27,363 nt of DNA, taken from positions 1 to 27,363 of the forward strand of contig CAYRFF010000042.1 of NCBI GenBank assembly GCA_964423575.1. Reading direction: 5' to 3'. The notes under the pieces are model-generated. The model did no database searches. It worked only from the letters and a program-made list of their open reading frames with translations, and had not been told where the DNA came from. This document shows positions 16,097 to 23,099 of the stretch, piece after piece (the first letter of the stretch is position 1; each line of letters opens with the position of its first letter). A program made the translations under genes and the position numbers. The stretch comes from CAYRFF01 sp964423575. GTDB taxonomy: Bacteria > Bacteroidota > Bacteroidia > Chitinophagales > Saprospiraceae.

Positions 16097-16128
16097 GTCC
16101 CGAACCCAATCTGCATTGGGTCCGGGAC
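16097..16128 (-). terminator. Rho-independent terminator after the rhodanese gene
   Basis: On the minus strand a stem of 6 bp (GTCCCG/CGGGAC), one mismatch and 7 bp (ACCCAAT/ATTGGGT) closes a 4-base loop, and is followed by a T-rich run (CCTTTCACTTTTAAA). It ends the dioxygenase-rhodanese transcript, 30 bp after the stop. Confidence 0.8.
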
Positions 16129-16158
16129 GCTATCAATACGCAATCCATTCGCAAATTC

Positions 16159-16473
16159 TTAGCTATTTTTCACCTGGGCTACATAATTCCAGGGTCCTCC
16201 ATTTATCACGTTTTCAATGCCGTTTCCTTCAAGGAAATGCTTGGCACTTCCGCTACGGCCACCGCTCTGACAAAAGACTACTACTCCATTCTTCCCCTTA
16301 AACTTTTCCACCTGATCCGGCACCTCATTGAGTGGTATATTTACTGCTCCTTCCACACTTCCATAACTGAATTCTTCAGGAGTACGTACGTCTACCAGAA
16401 AGGCACCTTTGTCTATTGCCTCTTTTAATATATTGTTGCTGTTGTTTACAGCCGCTCTTGAAAATAATCCCAT
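16159..16473 (-). CDS. Single-domain rhodanese sulfurtransferase
   Basis: A 104-residue cytoplasmic rhodanese. The domain runs from about residue 14 (ILKEAIDKGAFLVDVRTPEEF) to the end; the active-site loop is C68-QSGGRS, so the catalytic Cys is present. Such proteins move sulfane sulfur between thiosulfate, glutathione persulfide and protein thiols. It starts 17 bp after the stop of the dioxygenase-rhodanese fusion and shares its operator-controlled promoter. A strong terminator follows. It is similar to, but not a recent duplicate of, the lipoprotein rhodanese at 22291. Confidence 0.93.
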   Translation of the reverse strand: MGLFSRAAVNNSNNILKEAIDKGAFLVDVRTPEEFSYGSVEGAVNIPLNEVPDQVEKFKGKNGVVVFCQSGGRSGSAKHFLEGNGIENVINGGPWNYVAQVKNS

Positions 16474-16490
16474 TTTTATCTTTTATTCAA

Positions 16491-17891
16491 TTAACTAAAT
16501 TCTACTACTTCTTCTTTCGCCATCCACTCAGCCATTCCGCCAGGATAGATTTTCAGATTATCAAACCCTGCCTTTCTCAATGCAGAATATGCAATTACAG
16601 CACGTCCACCACTTTGACAGTGAATGATAACTTCTTTATCTCTGGATATTTCATCCTGATTTTCCAGAATCGTTCCAACAAAAACATTATCAGTTCCATC
16701 GATTCTTGTTGTTTTAAACTCAGACGCTCCGCGCACATCGACTACCTGAACATCCCCTCTTTCTCTTTCTCTCTTGAAATCTTCGATATTCAACCAATCA
16801 GCAGTTTCAAGCTTCAAGCCTAATCCCTTTATCCTGTCAGGAGTAATATAACCGTGAATTCTGTCAAGACCGATACGCATTAACTTAAGTGTCAGATCTT
16901 TAATCTGGTCTTCTTCGCTGATCAGGACAAAGTCTTCTTCGTAGTTAAGGAACCAACCTGCCCAGTTAGCAAATGATTTACCACCTGCTATTGACAATGT
17001 TCCCGGAATATAGGTCTTAGCATAGTCTTCGTTCTCACGGGCATCAATAACCGTTATACCATCATTGAATAAGTTCAGAAACTCTTCATCGCTTAGCTGC
17101 TTATGGTTAGGAACCTCGGTAAGTAAAGGACGATCGATTTTGTTGAGCTTCTTCATCATTGCAAAGTACTTAGGAGGCTCTGGCTGATCCTCTAGCAGGT
17201 ACTCGATGAATGCTTCCTTATCGTCCAATAACCGCATTGCCCAGTTGGAGAATCTTTCATATCCCACAGTAGAGCTCGGAACTGCGCCTAGTGCCTTACC
17301 GCAAGCAGAACCTGCTCCGTGCGCAGGCCATACCTGAATGTGATCAGGCAGCTCTGCAAATCGCTTTACTGACTCATACATCTGTTCCGCACCCAAGTCT
17401 TGTGTTCCTTTGATTCCAGCCGCTTTTTCCAATAAATCAGGTCTTCCTATATCTCCTACAAATATAAAGTCACCTGTAAATATCATTGTAGGCTGATCTG
17501 AAGCCGGATGATCGGTCAATAAGAATGAGATACTCTCAGGAGTATGACCAGGTGTGTGCATTACTTCTAGGCTAAGATTCCCCACTTTAATAACATCACC
17601 ATCTTTTAATCCCACGTGTGGAAACTCATATTGCCAGTCTTTCCCACCTTCATCTGACAAATACATCTGGGCACCAGTAACAGCAGCAAGTTCTCTTGAA
17701 CCGGATAGAAAATCCGCGTGAATATGCGTTTCTGTAATATGCGTAATTTTTAATTTGTTTGCCTCTGCAATTTTAAGGTAATCCTCAATGTCGCGTTTCG
17801 CGTCAATAACTATTGACTCCCCCGTTGCCTGACATCCTATTAAATAACTTCCATGCGCCAGGGTAGTATCATAAATATGCTGAAAAAACAT
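16491..17891 (-). CDS. Persulfide dioxygenase-rhodanese fusion (CstB-like)
   Basis: A 466-residue MBL-fold enzyme with two rhodanese domains, the architecture of CstB, which oxidises persulfides to thiosulfate/sulfite. I start at the ATG at 17891 (MFFQHIYDTTLAHGSYL), since the 12 extra residues of the longer frame are not family-like. The MBL domain (about 1-230) has the metal motif H56-x-H58-x-D60 (ETHIHADFLSGSREL), H116 (TPGHTPES), D141 (TGDFIFVGD) and H191 (WPAHGAGSACG). The first rhodanese (about 265-355) has no active Cys: its loop reads LISEED. The second (about 365-460) has C425 in HCQSGGRA. The operator/promoter at 17925-17968 is 34-77 bp upstream. It heads the transcript that includes the single-domain rhodanese. 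Confidence 0.92.
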   Translation of the reverse strand: MFFQHIYDTTLAHGSYLIGCQATGESIVIDAKRDIEDYLKIAEANKLKITHITETHIHADFLSGSRELAAVTGAQMYLSDEGGKDWQYEFPHVGLKDGDVIKVGNLSLEVMHTPGHTPESISFLLTDHPASDQPTMIFTGDFIFVGDIGRPDLLEKAAGIKGTQDLGAEQMYESVKRFAELPDHIQVWPAHGAGSACGKALGAVPSSTVGYERFSNWAMRLLDDKEAFIEYLLEDQPEPPKYFAMMKKLNKIDRPLLTEVPNHKQLSDEEFLNLFNDGITVIDARENEDYAKTYIPGTLSIAGGKSFANWAGWFLNYEEDFVLISEEDQIKDLTLKLMRIGLDRIHGYITPDRIKGLGLKLETADWLNIEDFKRERERGDVQVVDVRGASEFKTTRIDGTDNVFVGTILENQDEISRDKEVIIHCQSGGRAVIAYSALRKAGFDNLKIYPGGMAEWMAKEEVVEFS

Positions 17892-17924
17892 AATTGTCTC
17901 TTTTAATAATTTAATAATGTAATG

Positions 17925-17968
17925 CAAAGTTAGTAGCTCTGCTTTTTAATTTCGGTAACCATTGTTAC
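17925..17968 (-). promoter_or_regulatory. Crp/Fnr-type operator and -7 element of the dioxygenase operon
   Basis: The palindrome GTAAC-CATT-GTTAC (17955-17968) is centred 29.5 bp upstream of the 5' end of a perfect -7 element, TAACTTTG on the minus strand (17932 to 17925). No TTTG stands at -33, which fits an activator-dependent promoter with the activator near -41.5/-42.5. The ATG is 34 bp beyond the -7. Confidence 0.75.
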
Positions 17969-18258
17969 ACTGATTAAAATTTTCTATATCTTTTTTAGAC
18001 TTTCGTCAAATAGCCGGTAAGAATCATCCACACAATATTTGACCCGAATAATTCATGAGCGCTAGCTTTGCGTAGATACTAGGCGCGGATTCCGCCGCTG
18101 TAGCCCTCTACCGCAAGGAATGCGGAAAGATAGCGTAACACATACCCCAAAATTGAGGAAGAGTTATTTCATGTTTCCAAGCCAAATTGACTGAGAGAGA
18201 GCCTATTATAATCCATCTTATTAAAACTCATGAATATTCGGGTTGACGTAAGTCATTA
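17969..18258. other. Gene-free stretch between the exporter gene and the dioxygenase operator
   Basis: With the operator region this makes a 367-bp gap. It holds two weak GC-rich hairpins on either side of 18100: GGCG/CGCC at 18082-18096 and CCGCA/TGCGG at 18111-18125. They might help end the exporter transcript, but there is no U-tract. Nothing else is recognisable. Confidence 0.45.
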
Positions 18259-19062
18259 TCACAATACAAGTTCCTTAATAAGGATATATATTCCCATGAT
18301 TAAAACCATCCAGCCAAATCCGGATTTCAGTTTCTTACCGGGTATCTTTTTGGATAAGAGTACTCCGGCAAATATTCCGATCACAGACATAATCGTAAAA
18401 ATGAGCAGTAGTTTCCAGTCAATTTCGGCATTGGCGCGGATATCGCCGAGAAAGCCGAGTAATGACTTGGCTGCAATAATCAATAGTGAAGTACCGACGG
18501 CAAGTTTCATAGGCATCTTAGCAAGAATCACCAGTGCAGGGATAATTAAAAATCCACCACCGGCACCTACCAGTCCGGTCAACACTCCTACAACTAATCC
18601 CTCCAGTAGGATCAATGGATAATTATATTTAATTTCCGATTCTGCATATTTATCCTCCCGACGATCCCGTATCATTGAGGCCGAAGCTGCTATCATTACG
18701 ACAGCAAACAATACCATGAGAAAGATATCCTTGGTAAAATCAAAGCTACTTATGGTGAAAATCGTTTCCGGTATTATCGGCAGGATATAGGCGCGTGTCA
18801 CATATACAGCAATAATTGAAGGCAGGCCAAAAATGGCCACTGTCTTTAAATCCGCTCTCCCCTGCATCGCATTTTGAACACCGCCGAAAAGTGCAGTCAT
18901 CCCAACGATAAACAAGGAATATGCCGTTGCAAGAACCGGACTTACACTCATTACATAGACCAGAATCGGCACTGTGAGAATAGATCCACCACTTCCTATT
19001 AATCCCAAGCTCACTCCGACCAGGATTGCAAGCGCATAGCCTATCAACATCATCGGTTCCAT
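18259..19062 (-). CDS. TauE/SafE family sulfite/anion exporter
   Basis: A 267-residue integral membrane protein of the TauE/SafE family. Two repeats are visible: the first starts ILVGVSLGLIGSGGSILTVPIL (about residues 14-34 region) and the second GVLTGLVGAGGGFLIIPAL (about 157-175), each with the family's glycine-rich G-x-x-G-x-G-G motif. About seven to eight transmembrane helices. In sulfur-oxidation loci these proteins are thought to export sulfite or a related anion, which fits its place beside a persulfide dioxygenase. It lies 84 bp downstream of the Crp/Fnr regulator gene and could be read from the SQR promoter. I saw no convincing promoter of its own. Substrate is inferred from context. 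Confidence 0.9.
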   Translation of the reverse strand: MEPMMLIGYALAILVGVSLGLIGSGGSILTVPILVYVMSVSPVLATAYSLFIVGMTALFGGVQNAMQGRADLKTVAIFGLPSIIAVYVTRAYILPIIPETIFTISSFDFTKDIFLMVLFAVVMIAASASMIRDRREDKYAESEIKYNYPLILLEGLVVGVLTGLVGAGGGFLIIPALVILAKMPMKLAVGTSLLIIAAKSLLGFLGDIRANAEIDWKLLLIFTIMSVIGIFAGVLLSKKIPGKKLKSGFGWMVLIMGIYILIKELVL

Positions 19063-19146
19063 AAACAGCTCTTCTTTTATTATTGAGTTTTCACAAATGT
19101 TTTATAGTCGTTTCTCTACAAGCAGTCTATGAATAAAACTTTTACT

Positions 19147-19782
19147 TCAGTGATTTAAAGTAATTGAGCTTCTTCCGAGACTTATCTTCCCTTCATTTTC
19201 CAGTGCTTTTAAAAGCCGCGAAACGACGACGCGGGAAGTATTTAGTTCATTGGCGATTTCCTGGTGCGTTTTCTGGATAACATCAGACTTGTTTATTCTG
19301 GCAAATTCTTCCAGATAATCCATCAGTCGTTCATCCATGTGCTTAAAAGCAATATTGTCCACAGCAGAAAGCAATTCGTTGAATCTGTTCTGATAACTGT
19401 CGAGGACAAAGACTCTCCATGTCTGATATTTCCTTATCCATTCTTCCATTTTGGTACTAGGGACCATTGCCACCATACCATCTTTTTCAGCTATTGCTCT
19501 GATTTCGCTTTTGGTACTACCCATGCAACAGGACATAGTTACCGCACAGCTATCCCCCCTCTCGAGGACATACAAGAGTAGTTCTCCGGCGTCATAATCT
19601 TCCCGGAGAATTTTAATTGCACCATCGATCAATAGTGGAATATTACTCACATACTGATTGTAGTCTATCAGCAAGTCCCCTTCTTTAAATTCAACAAATA
19701 TGGCCGAATCGATAATGTCATCAATCAATTCTTTCTCAAAATATTTTCCAAAAGTCGTCTGGATTACGCCGTTTTTCACCAT
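19147..19782 (-). CDS. Crp/Fnr-family transcriptional regulator, probable activator of the sulfur locus
   Basis: A 211-residue Crp/Fnr-type regulator. I start at the ATG at 19782; the longer frame begins with GTG and would put a 19-bp palindrome inside the coding sequence. The sensor beta-roll spans about residues 15-115 and the winged HTH about 140-211, with the helix-turn-helix at THQEIANELNTSRVVVSRLL (172-191). Three cysteines stand together in the sensor domain, C79, C85 and C86 (GDSCAVTMSCCMG), and there is no N-terminal Fe-S cysteine cluster as in FNR. In the recognition helix the usual Glu of Crp/Fnr (E-x-x-S-R) is replaced: the run reads SRVVVSR (183-189). It is 131 bp downstream of SQR and upstream of the exporter. 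GTAAC-N4-GTTAC operators in front of three units make it the likely regulator; a thiol-based persulfide sensor is an inference. Confidence 0.88.
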   Translation of the reverse strand: MVKNGVIQTTFGKYFEKELIDDIIDSAIFVEFKEGDLLIDYNQYVSNIPLLIDGAIKILREDYDAGELLLYVLERGDSCAVTMSCCMGSTKSEIRAIAEKDGMVAMVPSTKMEEWIRKYQTWRVFVLDSYQNRFNELLSAVDNIAFKHMDERLMDYLEEFARINKSDVIQKTHQEIANELNTSRVVVSRLLKALENEGKISLGRSSITLNH

Positions 19783-19811
19783 TCCTTTTTGCTTAAATTT
19801 TAAAATAATAA

Positions 19812-19881
19812 TTTCAGATTCAGTCTGAAACACTATTTATAAAGGTAAAAAAGCGTAAATAGTTATTTGACCGAAGTCAAA
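19812..19881. promoter_or_regulatory. Two palindromes upstream of the Crp/Fnr gene
   Basis: TTTCAGA-N5-TCTGAAA at 19812-19830 begins 30 bp before the regulator's ATG. TTTGAC-CGAA-GTCAAA at 19866-19881 is a perfect 16-bp dyad with the same half-spacing (N4) as Crp/Fnr sites. A weak -7 candidate, TACCTTTA on the minus strand (19847 to 19840), lies between them. Auto- or cross-regulation is plausible. Confidence 0.5.
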
Positions 19882-19913
19882 AATAAATTTCCAACTCAGA
19901 GAAACGGTTTTTC

Positions 19914-21176
19914 TTATACATCCTTTCCCTTCATCATCTGAGCCCAGTACATATAAGGAAGCATATATTTTTTCAACATCCACAAGCGCCAGTGCTCCTT
20001 GTAACTATTGAAAACAAGCATCATTTTAAGCATAGGATCAGGTGTAAAATTGTTATCATAATCAAATTCCGCCAGAACCATTTTCCCGTATCCTGTTACT
20101 AGCGGACAGGATGAATATCCATTATATGACTTGTTATCAGCAGCTGTGTTTTTAATGAGCTTTTGTATATTATCCACTACCACAGGCACTTGCTTGCGTA
20201 TAGCTGCTCCGGTCTTGGCAGTCGGTAAGGCTGCAACATCCCCCAGTGAAAATATATTGGGGTACTTCACATGCTGCATGCTGTTGTGATCAACCTCTAC
20301 CCATCCACCTTCATCAACCAAACTTGAATTCTTCACAAAGTCCGGCGCACGCTGCGGTGGAGCAAGATGCAAGAAATCAAATGGTATCTCAACTACATTC
20401 TCTCCCGTAGTCTTTTCTGCAAACGGGCTATCATTGCTGAATGTGTTTTTATCCGCAGAAGGAGCATTATTCTTGAAATATGCGACCTTCTTGTCTGCAT
20501 CAACCTTGTATAATCCATAGTAGAATCGTGTATGAATACCGTATCTGTCGATAACATCATTAAGAGTATCGGCAATCTGCTTTACAGGAAAAATACCGGC
20601 TCCCGTAGTAGCAAATACTATATGAGTATCATCCAGCACACCTTGCTTCCTCAGATAATCCGCAGTCATATACATTGCTTTCTGCGGAGCGCCACCACAT
20701 TTAATCGTTGTTGTAGGTTGCGTAAAGAGTGCAGTTCCTCCTTTAAATTTCTTTATACTCTCCCAGGTATATTCCGGATCGGTGTAATTACTACAGACAA
20801 CCCCTTTATCAAATGCTTCTTGCAAGCCTTCGACCAGAGAGTTATCATATACAAGGCCAGGCGCCACAACTAGATAATCATAGCTGATTTCCTGATCGCC
20901 TTCAATAGTGATTTTATTTTCTTCAGGTTTAAATCCGGTTGCAGGTTTCTGAATCCAGTCCACTCCTGCCGGGATTATATCCTTCATCGGCCGGATTGTA
21001 TCTTTCATATTATAGGTTCCGGCGCCTACTAGAGTAAATGCCGGCTGATAGTAGTGCTTGTCTGACGGATCGACAATGGCAATATCCAGTGATCTATCCT
21101 TTCTTTTCAATTGAGCAGCTACCATGATACCTGCCGTTCCTGCTCCGATGACGACAATCTGATAATGTGATTTCAT
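19914..21176 (-). CDS. sqr: Sulfide:quinone oxidoreductase, type II-like
   Basis: A 420-residue FAD flavoprotein that oxidises sulfide at the membrane and passes electrons to quinone. The FAD-binding Rossmann motif is at VVIGAGTAG (8-16); HYYQPAFTLVGAG (41-53) is a typical SQR block. C160 in IKCGGAPQKAMYM and C357 in GYSSCPLVTGYGKMVLAEFDY are the likely redox pair, as in the mitochondrial-type (type II) SQRs; C128 is a third. The FAD-binding SLGDVAALPTAKTG motif lies at 310-323. The C-terminal ~35 residues are hydrophobic and aromatic (LKKYMLPYMYWAQMM), fitting membrane attachment. Length and motifs match type II SQR. It has its own operator at 21238-21251 and heads a unit that may include the regulator and the exporter. 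Confidence 0.93.
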   Translation of the reverse strand: MKSHYQIVVIGAGTAGIMVAAQLKRKDRSLDIAIVDPSDKHYYQPAFTLVGAGTYNMKDTIRPMKDIIPAGVDWIQKPATGFKPEENKITIEGDQEISYDYLVVAPGLVYDNSLVEGLQEAFDKGVVCSNYTDPEYTWESIKKFKGGTALFTQPTTTIKCGGAPQKAMYMTADYLRKQGVLDDTHIVFATTGAGIFPVKQIADTLNDVIDRYGIHTRFYYGLYKVDADKKVAYFKNNAPSADKNTFSNDSPFAEKTTGENVVEIPFDFLHLAPPQRAPDFVKNSSLVDEGGWVEVDHNSMQHVKYPNIFSLGDVAALPTAKTGAAIRKQVPVVVDNIQKLIKNTAADNKSYNGYSSCPLVTGYGKMVLAEFDYDNNFTPDPMLKMMLVFNSYKEHWRLWMLKKYMLPYMYWAQMMKGKDV

Positions 21177-21207
21177 ATTGATATAGTTTTTTAGCTTTAA
21201 ACTTCTT

Positions 21208-21251
21208 CAAAGTTAAACCATACAGTACAATATAACGGTAACAATGGTTAC
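21208..21251 (-). promoter_or_regulatory. Crp/Fnr-type operator and -7 element of sqr
   Basis: GTAAC-AATG-GTTAC (21238-21251) is centred 29.5 bp upstream of TAACTTTG on the minus strand (21215 to 21208), the same spacing and the same -7 as at the dioxygenase operon. The ATG lies 31 bp beyond the -7. Confidence 0.75.
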
Positions 21252-21329
21252 ATATAGGCTTATCCTATCACAATATAGATTATAACAAGCGAGAAACTCT
21301 AGTATTTTATTTCGGATTAAAATGTCTTA

Positions 21330-22262
21330 TTAAAACATAAGTATTGCAGTCAAGCTGCTTACAGAGATTATGATCCACAATGTTATCCCGAGAATGAGCT
21401 GCTTCATGCCTACGGATTTAAGTAATGTTCTCGATAATCCGGAGCCTATAAGAAAGAGAGTTAAGGTTAAGCCTGCCTTTGATGCTGTAACTATATAAGG
21501 ACTTATAGTTTCCACAAATGGCAGATAGGTGTTTGCAATAATGGCCAGAATAAAGAAGCCTATAAAGTATGGAACACTGATTTTGGCATCTTTGCTTTTA
21601 AATATCGCGGAAGTCAATAAAACAAGAGGAATAATCCATAATGCTCTTGCCAGCTTAACTGTAGTTGCAACTTCCAGTGCAGTGTCACCGTACTTGGCTG
21701 CAGCTCCTACAACTGAGCTCGTATCGTGAATGGCTATTGCACTCCATATTCCGAAGTCATGTTGAGACAAATTAAAATATTGCCCGACAACCGGAAAGAT
21801 AAACAGTGCTACAGAGTTTAAAATAAACACTGTGCCCAATGCGACACTCATCTGCTTTTCGTCGGCTTTCACCACCGGCCCAAGAGCCGCAATCGCACTT
21901 CCGCCACAGATTGCGGTACCTCCTGAAATCAAGTAGGAGGTAACGCGTTCTGTTTTCATTAACTTACTTAATAATATTCCGATGAGTAAGGTCCCAAATA
22001 TCGTAACAACTGTATATAAAAACCCGTCCTTTCCTACCTTCAATGCTTCCTGCAGATTCATCCCAAAACCAAGTCCGACTACAGAAAATTTCAATAGATT
22101 ACCGGTAATCTTTTTGTTCTGTGCCTGAAAAGGATGTTTTCCAACCTGTGCAAAAACAAGACCGAGAAGCAGTGCTATCGGCGGCGAAATGAATGGCGTA
22201 AGTGTTAAAATGGCGAGGAGAATAAATATTATCCTCGACCATTCCAGGGGTTTTTCACCCAT
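21330..22262 (-). CDS. YeiH-family putative sulfate/anion exporter
   Basis: A 310-residue inner-membrane protein of the YeiH (UPF0324, Cons_hypoth698) family with about ten transmembrane helices. Diagnostic blocks are SGGTAICGGSAIAALGPV (about 112-129) and SAIAIHDTSSVVGAAAKYG (about 173-191). The family is often called a sulfate exporter, but proof is thin. It starts 28 bp after the stop of the lipoprotein rhodanese and must share its promoter and operator. In this setting removal of sulfite, sulfate or a cysteine-derived product is plausible. No domain is missing. Confidence 0.9.
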   Translation of the reverse strand: MGEKPLEWSRIIFILLAILTLTPFISPPIALLLGLVFAQVGKHPFQAQNKKITGNLLKFSVVGLGFGMNLQEALKVGKDGFLYTVVTIFGTLLIGILLSKLMKTERVTSYLISGGTAICGGSAIAALGPVVKADEKQMSVALGTVFILNSVALFIFPVVGQYFNLSQHDFGIWSAIAIHDTSSVVGAAAKYGDTALEVATTVKLARALWIIPLVLLTSAIFKSKDAKISVPYFIGFFILAIIANTYLPFVETISPYIVTASKAGLTLTLFLIGSGLSRTLLKSVGMKQLILGITLWIIISVSSLTAILMF

Positions 22263-22290
22263 AATACAGTTTTATGGTGATTATCTTATT

Positions 22291-22665
22291 TTAACAATCT
22301 TCACAATCTTTGGATTCTTTCACGTTTTGCCAGGACCCTCCGTTAATCACTCCTTTAAAATTATTGGCGTCGAGGATATTCTTGGCTTGTCCACTACGGT
22401 TTCCCGTTCTGCAGAATACTACGATTTCACCCTTATCTTTAAATTCGTCCAATCTGTCCGCAACTTCATTCAATGGAATATTGACTGCTCCGGGTACAGA
22501 TCCGGCTTCAAATTCGGCCGGCGTACGTACGTCTACGAGATAGGCACCATTCTTAATAGATGTTGACAGGCTATTGCTATTATCCTGAGCGTTTAGACAA
22601 CCTACCAGGCCTAGTGCCATAAATCCAAATATCATACTAAAAATAAAAGAAGTGTTATTTTTCAT
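22291..22665 (-). CDS. Rhodanese-domain lipoprotein
   Basis: A 124-residue rhodanese with a lipoprotein signal: MKNNTSFIFSMIFGFMALGL then VGC, the lipobox Cys at residue 23. The single rhodanese domain (about 33-115) has its active Cys in C85-RTGNRS. The C-terminus ends in a C-x-x-C motif, C121-ED-C124, which could bind metal or exchange disulfides. It is the envelope counterpart of the cytoplasmic rhodanese at 16159. It is first in a two-gene unit with the YeiH-type exporter and is preceded by the third GTAAC-N4-GTTAC operator. Confidence 0.9.
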   Translation of the reverse strand: MKNNTSFIFSMIFGFMALGLVGCLNAQDNSNSLSTSIKNGAYLVDVRTPAEFEAGSVPGAVNIPLNEVADRLDEFKDKGEIVVFCRTGNRSGQAKNILDANNFKGVINGGSWQNVKESKDCEDC

Positions 22666-22736
22666 CTTTTCCTTATTTAATTGAGTTTTTTTTAATAAAT
22701 CTATCCCCTCAACTTTTATAGAGGTTTAACATCTGG

Positions 22737-22780
22737 CAAAGTTGGAATGTTTTTATTTAAGCTTTGGTAACTTTTGTTAC
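22737..22780 (-). promoter_or_regulatory. Crp/Fnr-type operator and -7 element of the rhodanese-yeiH unit
   Basis: GTAAC-TTTT-GTTAC (22767-22780) is centred 29.5 bp upstream of CAACTTTG on the minus strand (22744 to 22737), one base off the -7 of the other two promoters. Here the leader is longer: the ATG is 72 bp beyond the -7. Confidence 0.7.
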
Positions 22781-23099
22781 GATTGCCGGCAAATCTTCTA
22801 TTTCTCTCACATTTTCAAGTCTAGATTGCTGTTTTCACCATTGCCAATAACACAGAGTCAGGCCAAAAAGCACAACACTCATAGAAGTAGAATCTACTTT
22901 AAATTAAAATCCTGCAAAACTACCCTGGTTCATCACCGCCTAAAAGTAAATAGCTCGAGAAGCAATGCTAGGTCTAACAGAATGATTAAACCCATGAAAA
23001 AAATCTCAGACTCATATTTGTCCGATATTTATTAAAAACTCAAATGATTAATTAACCAAACTGGTCAACTCTATTTTGGGAAGTTCAAATCTCTGCTCG
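22781..23099. other. Gene-free stretch between the rhodanese operator and the MFS gene
   Basis: The only structure I see is a 15-bp dyad, AAGTAG-AAT-CTACTT (22885-22899). No gene and no clear terminator for the MFS gene. Confidence 0.4.

Noticed and set aside
16048..16428. 126-codon plus-strand reading frame
   Set aside because: It is antisense to the rhodanese gene and runs through the terminator hairpin.
18230..18622. 130-codon plus-strand reading frame
   Set aside because: It is the antisense shadow of the TauE/SafE exporter gene.
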